From assembly GCA_934255135.1 (NCBI GenBank), contig CAKQMV010000007.1, forward strand, positions 1-64,000: DNA of 64,000 bases, read 5' to 3'. Position numbers and translations under genes: made by a program. Under the pieces are notes generated by a model that saw only the letters and a list, made by a program, of their open reading frames with translations, made no database searches and had not been told where the DNA came from. Source of the DNA: an uncultured Clostridia bacterium. Its GTDB lineage: Bacteria; Bacillota; Clostridia; Peptostreptococcales; Anaerovoracaceae. This document shows positions 61,767-64,000 of the stretch, piece after piece. Every line of letters starts with the position of its first letter. The stretch's first letter is position 1.

Positions 61767-62315
61767 TTAAATATTGCTTTTCTTATAATACGTTGCAATT
61801 ACAAATCCAACAGCCCCGCCAATAACGTTACAAATAATATCATTGATATCCATAACCGGACTAAAATCTTCAACTACTTTCAAATACACTTCTACCCCTT
61901 GAAGCAGCTCTATTGCGACAGAAATCAGCAAGACAGTAAGCAATGAGCTCTTAAACTTCCTAAATGGTTTTACATTACAAAGGCATCCGAAAACTGTTAT
62001 TGGCATGAATAGCAAAATATTATTTGCATATGTTATTAATGCGGCTCTGTTTACAAATGCCAAGAATAACGGTCTTGGATCTAAGTTATATTCCAAATCA
62101 TATGTGACTATCGCAGGATAACATACTGGCAATAGTGTAAAAGATGCTACGATGCACAAGTAAAAATAGAAAGCATATTTTAAATAAAACGACTTTTGGA
62201 CTGTTAATCCGTGTCTTCTTTTCATAATGATTCTTGTCAAAGCTATGGTCGCAATTAGAAATAATGCTACCAACAAAAATAACCATGATGTTAATACAAA
62301 TTGTTCATCTGTCAT
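61767..62315 (-). CDS. VanZ-family membrane protein
   Basis: 182 residues with five hydrophobic segments and the VanZ-like pattern: a first helix pair, NNILLFMPITVFGCL, then a helix with SVAIELLQG and the acidic stretch VMDINDIICNVIGGAVGF that typifies the family. VanZ relatives contribute to teicoplanin tolerance or have unknown roles. GAGGAAATACA precedes the ATG. It follows an ABC exporter of the bacitracin/FtsX type on the same strand, consistent with a cell-envelope stress unit. Confidence 0.88.
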   Translation of the reverse strand: MTDEQFVLTSWLFLLVALFLIATIALTRIIMKRRHGLTVQKSFYLKYAFYFYLCIVASFTLLPVCYPAIVTYDLEYNLDPRPLFLAFVNRAALITYANNILLFMPITVFGCLCNVKPFRKFKSSLLTVLLISVAIELLQGVEVYLKVVEDFSPVMDINDIICNVIGGAVGFVIATYYKKSNI

Positions 62316-62409
62316 TGTATTTCCTCGAATAGTATTGGTTTATGTCTGCTTCAGCTAGAAGAGCCGCAAATCCATGAAAGGTTTCAACTTCACTTAATAG
62401 CTTCTTCAT
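62305..62409 (-). CDS. possible 34-residue peptide between ABC and VanZ genes
   Basis: An ATG 2 bases after the ABC ATPase stop opens a frame KKLLSEVETFHGFAALLAEA that ends 11 bases inside the VanZ gene. It has no good ribosome-binding site of its own and could be translated only by coupling. The alternative is that it merely bridges the two genes. No family recognised. Confidence 0.3.
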   Translation of the reverse strand: MKKLLSEVETFHGFAALLAEADINQYYSRKYNDR

Positions 62410-62411
62410 CT

Positions 62412-63023
62412 TCAATCTAAACAGATTATCCTATCCGCCTGCTTTTTGAACTGTTCGTCATGAGTTACCATTACCACAGTCTTCCCAGATGCGTTAATAT
62501 GGCGAAGCAAATCCATTACTATCTTTGCATTTTCTCTATCTAACGATCCTGTAGGTTCATCTGCTAGTACAATATTGCACGGTTTAAGCATAAGACGTGC
62601 TAATGCAATACGTTGCTGTTCTCCTCCAGATAAAGTAAATACCTTAGCATCAATTTTATTCTGTAAACCCACAGCAGAAAGAACTGACTCCATAGAATGT
62701 CTATTACCTATACCCTGAATAACCATTGCCAGATTTTGCCTCACTGTCTTATTCTCGATCAATGCAAAATTTTGAAAAAGAAAACCTACCTCTTCACGAT
62801 AAAACGTTCTCTTATCTCGACTTCTGTTCCATGTTTTTCCGTTTATAACTAAAGTCCCGGAATCTATCGGTTCAAGAAGGCCAATCATGTTAAGTAAGGT
62901 TGTTTTACCTGATCCACTTTTGCCAGAGAAACATACAAATTCGCCGTCATCAATATGAAAATCGAAATTGGAAAATAGTGTATGTGTTCCATAACGCTTG
63001 GTTATTTTATTTCCAACTATCAT
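62412..63023 (-). CDS. ABC transporter ATP-binding protein (MacB/LolD/BceA type)
   Basis: 203 residues: Walker A GKSGSGKTTLL (about 36-46), the ABC signature TLSGGEQQRIALARL (about 129-143) and Walker B IVLADEPTGSLD. The short length and the PTGSLD sequence fit the MacB/LolD/BceA exporters that work with an FtsX-like permease. The start at 63023 overlaps the permease stop (ATGA), and AAAGGAG lies upstream. Export of an antimicrobial peptide or relay of envelope stress is likely but unproven. Confidence 0.92.
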   Translation of the reverse strand: MIVGNKITKRYGTHTLFSNFDFHIDDGEFVCFSGKSGSGKTTLLNMIGLLEPIDSGTLVINGKTWNRSRDKRTFYREEVGFLFQNFALIENKTVRQNLAMVIQGIGNRHSMESVLSAVGLQNKIDAKVFTLSGGEQQRIALARLMLKPCNIVLADEPTGSLDRENAKIVMDLLRHINASGKTVVMVTHDEQFKKQADRIICLD

Positions 63024-64000
63024 ACAGATTCTCCTTTCAGTATTGTAGTAACTCTCTTTCTTTCTACTACACATGCTTTAATAATAATGATAGCAAGTTC
63101 AAGCACCATAAGAAGCAGTGTCATTAATAAAAGCAATACAAGCGATACCTTCAATTTAAGTGCAATACACAAGGCAATCGAAACAAGCATTCCGATAAGA
63201 TTTGCTATCACTGTCAATTTAATAATCTTGATGTTCCTATCTATCACTGAATATCCCAATGTTTTCATAATTGCCATTTCCATTGCATTAATACTATATT
63301 CCATGCTTATTATTAATATAGAGCTAAATACTCCGAGTATCATGAGAATAATAAACAATAGAAGTGATACTTTCAGTTTTCTGATTTCCTGGTTCCATAC
63401 ATACTCAAACTCATCGTTTACACTAGTAATGCTGATACAATTATCTTCAATGTCAAACTTGTTAGCAAAATCCTGGAATTTCTGGAAAGGAATCTTGTAC
63501 ATTACGTCATAATTGTTATAACAATCGTACCCAGAAACGGATTCGTTGGAATACTCAATATTATTTACCAAAATCACCGGATTTATATACTGGTGCATCT
63601 GATATGTCTTCCCATCGTGATGTATGGCCTCAACTTTAATTGTTGCTTCATACTTCTCTGTATTCCACATACCATATTCATCTTCTGAATAATACGTGCC
63701 ATCATTCATTTCAATAGCATTCAGATAATCTCTAGAAGTCTCTGACATGTCTGCTGGAAACAATATCGATATCTTGTTTTTCAGTACATCTTTCTCAATT
63801 TGATTTAGCGCTTGGTATTCTGAACATAGTTCAAGAAAAGCTTTTCTATTAATGGTTACAAATGGATATTTTACATTATAGTTTCCAGTTAAATCCAAAT
63901 ATTGAAGTGCACAATCCTGGAATTTTTCATAAAAAGCCTTGTACATTCTTTCTTCGGGGAGTTCATCCCCATCTTCTGGTTCTGCAGACATGCTATATCC
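63020..64000 (-). CDS. FtsX-like ABC permease, 5' end outside the window
   Basis: At least 326 codons are open to the window edge (the ATG at 63991 is followed upstream by in-frame sense codons), so the gene is partial. The visible part is an extracytoplasmic domain (to about residue 205) and then three membrane helices near 210-230, 255-275 and 290-312, the C-terminal half of an FtsX/MacB-type permease. Characteristic is EMAIMKTLGYS after the first of these helices. It is coupled to the ATP-binding gene through an ATGA overlap. Confidence 0.88.
   Translation of the reverse strand, partial: GYSMSAEPEDGDELPEERMYKAFYEKFQDCALQYLDLTGNYNVKYPFVTINRKAFLELCSEYQALNQIEKDVLKNKISILFPADMSETSRDYLNAIEMNDGTYYSEDEYGMWNTEKYEATIKVEAIHHDGKTYQMHQYINPVILVNNIEYSNESVSGYDCYNNYDVMYKIPFQKFQDFANKFDIEDNCISITSVNDEFEYVWNQEIRKLKVSLLLFIILMILGVFSSILIISMEYSINAMEMAIMKTLGYSVIDRNIKIIKLTVIANLIGMLVSIALCIALKLKVSLVLLLLMTLLLMVLELAIIIIKACVVERKRVTTILKGESV

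Overview
The window looks like chromosomal DNA from an anaerobic, amino-acid-using Firmicute of the class Clostridia. The evidence is a trans-4-hydroxy-L-proline glycyl-radical dehydratase locus, a V-type rather than F-type ATPase operon, FeoB with a DtxR-type regulator, a probable Sec-containing (in-frame UGA) protein, a Firmicute-style type I toxin and AGGAGG ribosome-binding sites throughout. Eubacteriales, possibly the Family XIII or Lachnospiraceae neighbourhood, is a guess; nothing here fixes the genus. No rRNA, tRNA, CRISPR array, transposase or phage gene was seen.

Layout. 0-7.5 kb: a SulP anion transporter, then the hydroxyproline unit hypE-hypD-proC-tetR on the minus strand. 7.6-12.7 kb: an Hpt protein and a REC-GGDEF-EAL-REC-GGDEF protein (c-di-GMP signalling), then membrane proteins (DUF1275, a small one, PAP2). 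12.9-20 kb: a compact seven-gene V-ATPase operon (E, DUF2764, A, B, D, I, K) with a recognisable promoter and terminator. 20.4-30.1 kb: patatin, a CDF metal transporter, a hybrid kinase, an unusual MFS exporter with a large coiled-coil loop, a membrane-anchored MerR regulator and FeoB. 30.5-39.4 kb, plus strand: a DtxR-type regulator, then a three-gene operon led by a 1576-residue HD/helical-repeat/NMNAT/GNAT/phosphoribosyltransferase-like protein followed by an LDH/MDH-like and a flavodoxin-like protein, then YitT. 39.5-47.8 kb, minus strand: a lipoprotein, an SPFH-NfeD unit, a likely selenoprotein whose UGA is followed at once by a hairpin, and three secreted proteins (pseudo-transglutaminase, rhodanese, thioredoxin-like). 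48-57.3 kb: cupin, lipoprotein, a BvgS-like giant hybrid kinase, a tiny secreted peptide, a gene graveyard and a zinc alcohol dehydrogenase. 57.3-64 kb: more gene remnants, an L,D-transpeptidase, MATE, a type I toxin-antitoxin pair, VanZ and a bacitracin/FtsX-type ABC exporter that runs off the edge.

The intergenic DNA is unusual. A 337-357 bp element is present in three copies (31.0, 40.3 and 54.0 kb), with conserved hairpins. Three other intergenic regions are dense in the word TTTTCAGAAA, and a fourth is dense in GCAGACG/CGTCTGC. These, the NMNAT-HD operon and the UGA-containing gene are the strongest candidates for undescribed biology. Start codons were moved from the longest open frame whenever a ribosome-binding site supported an internal start.
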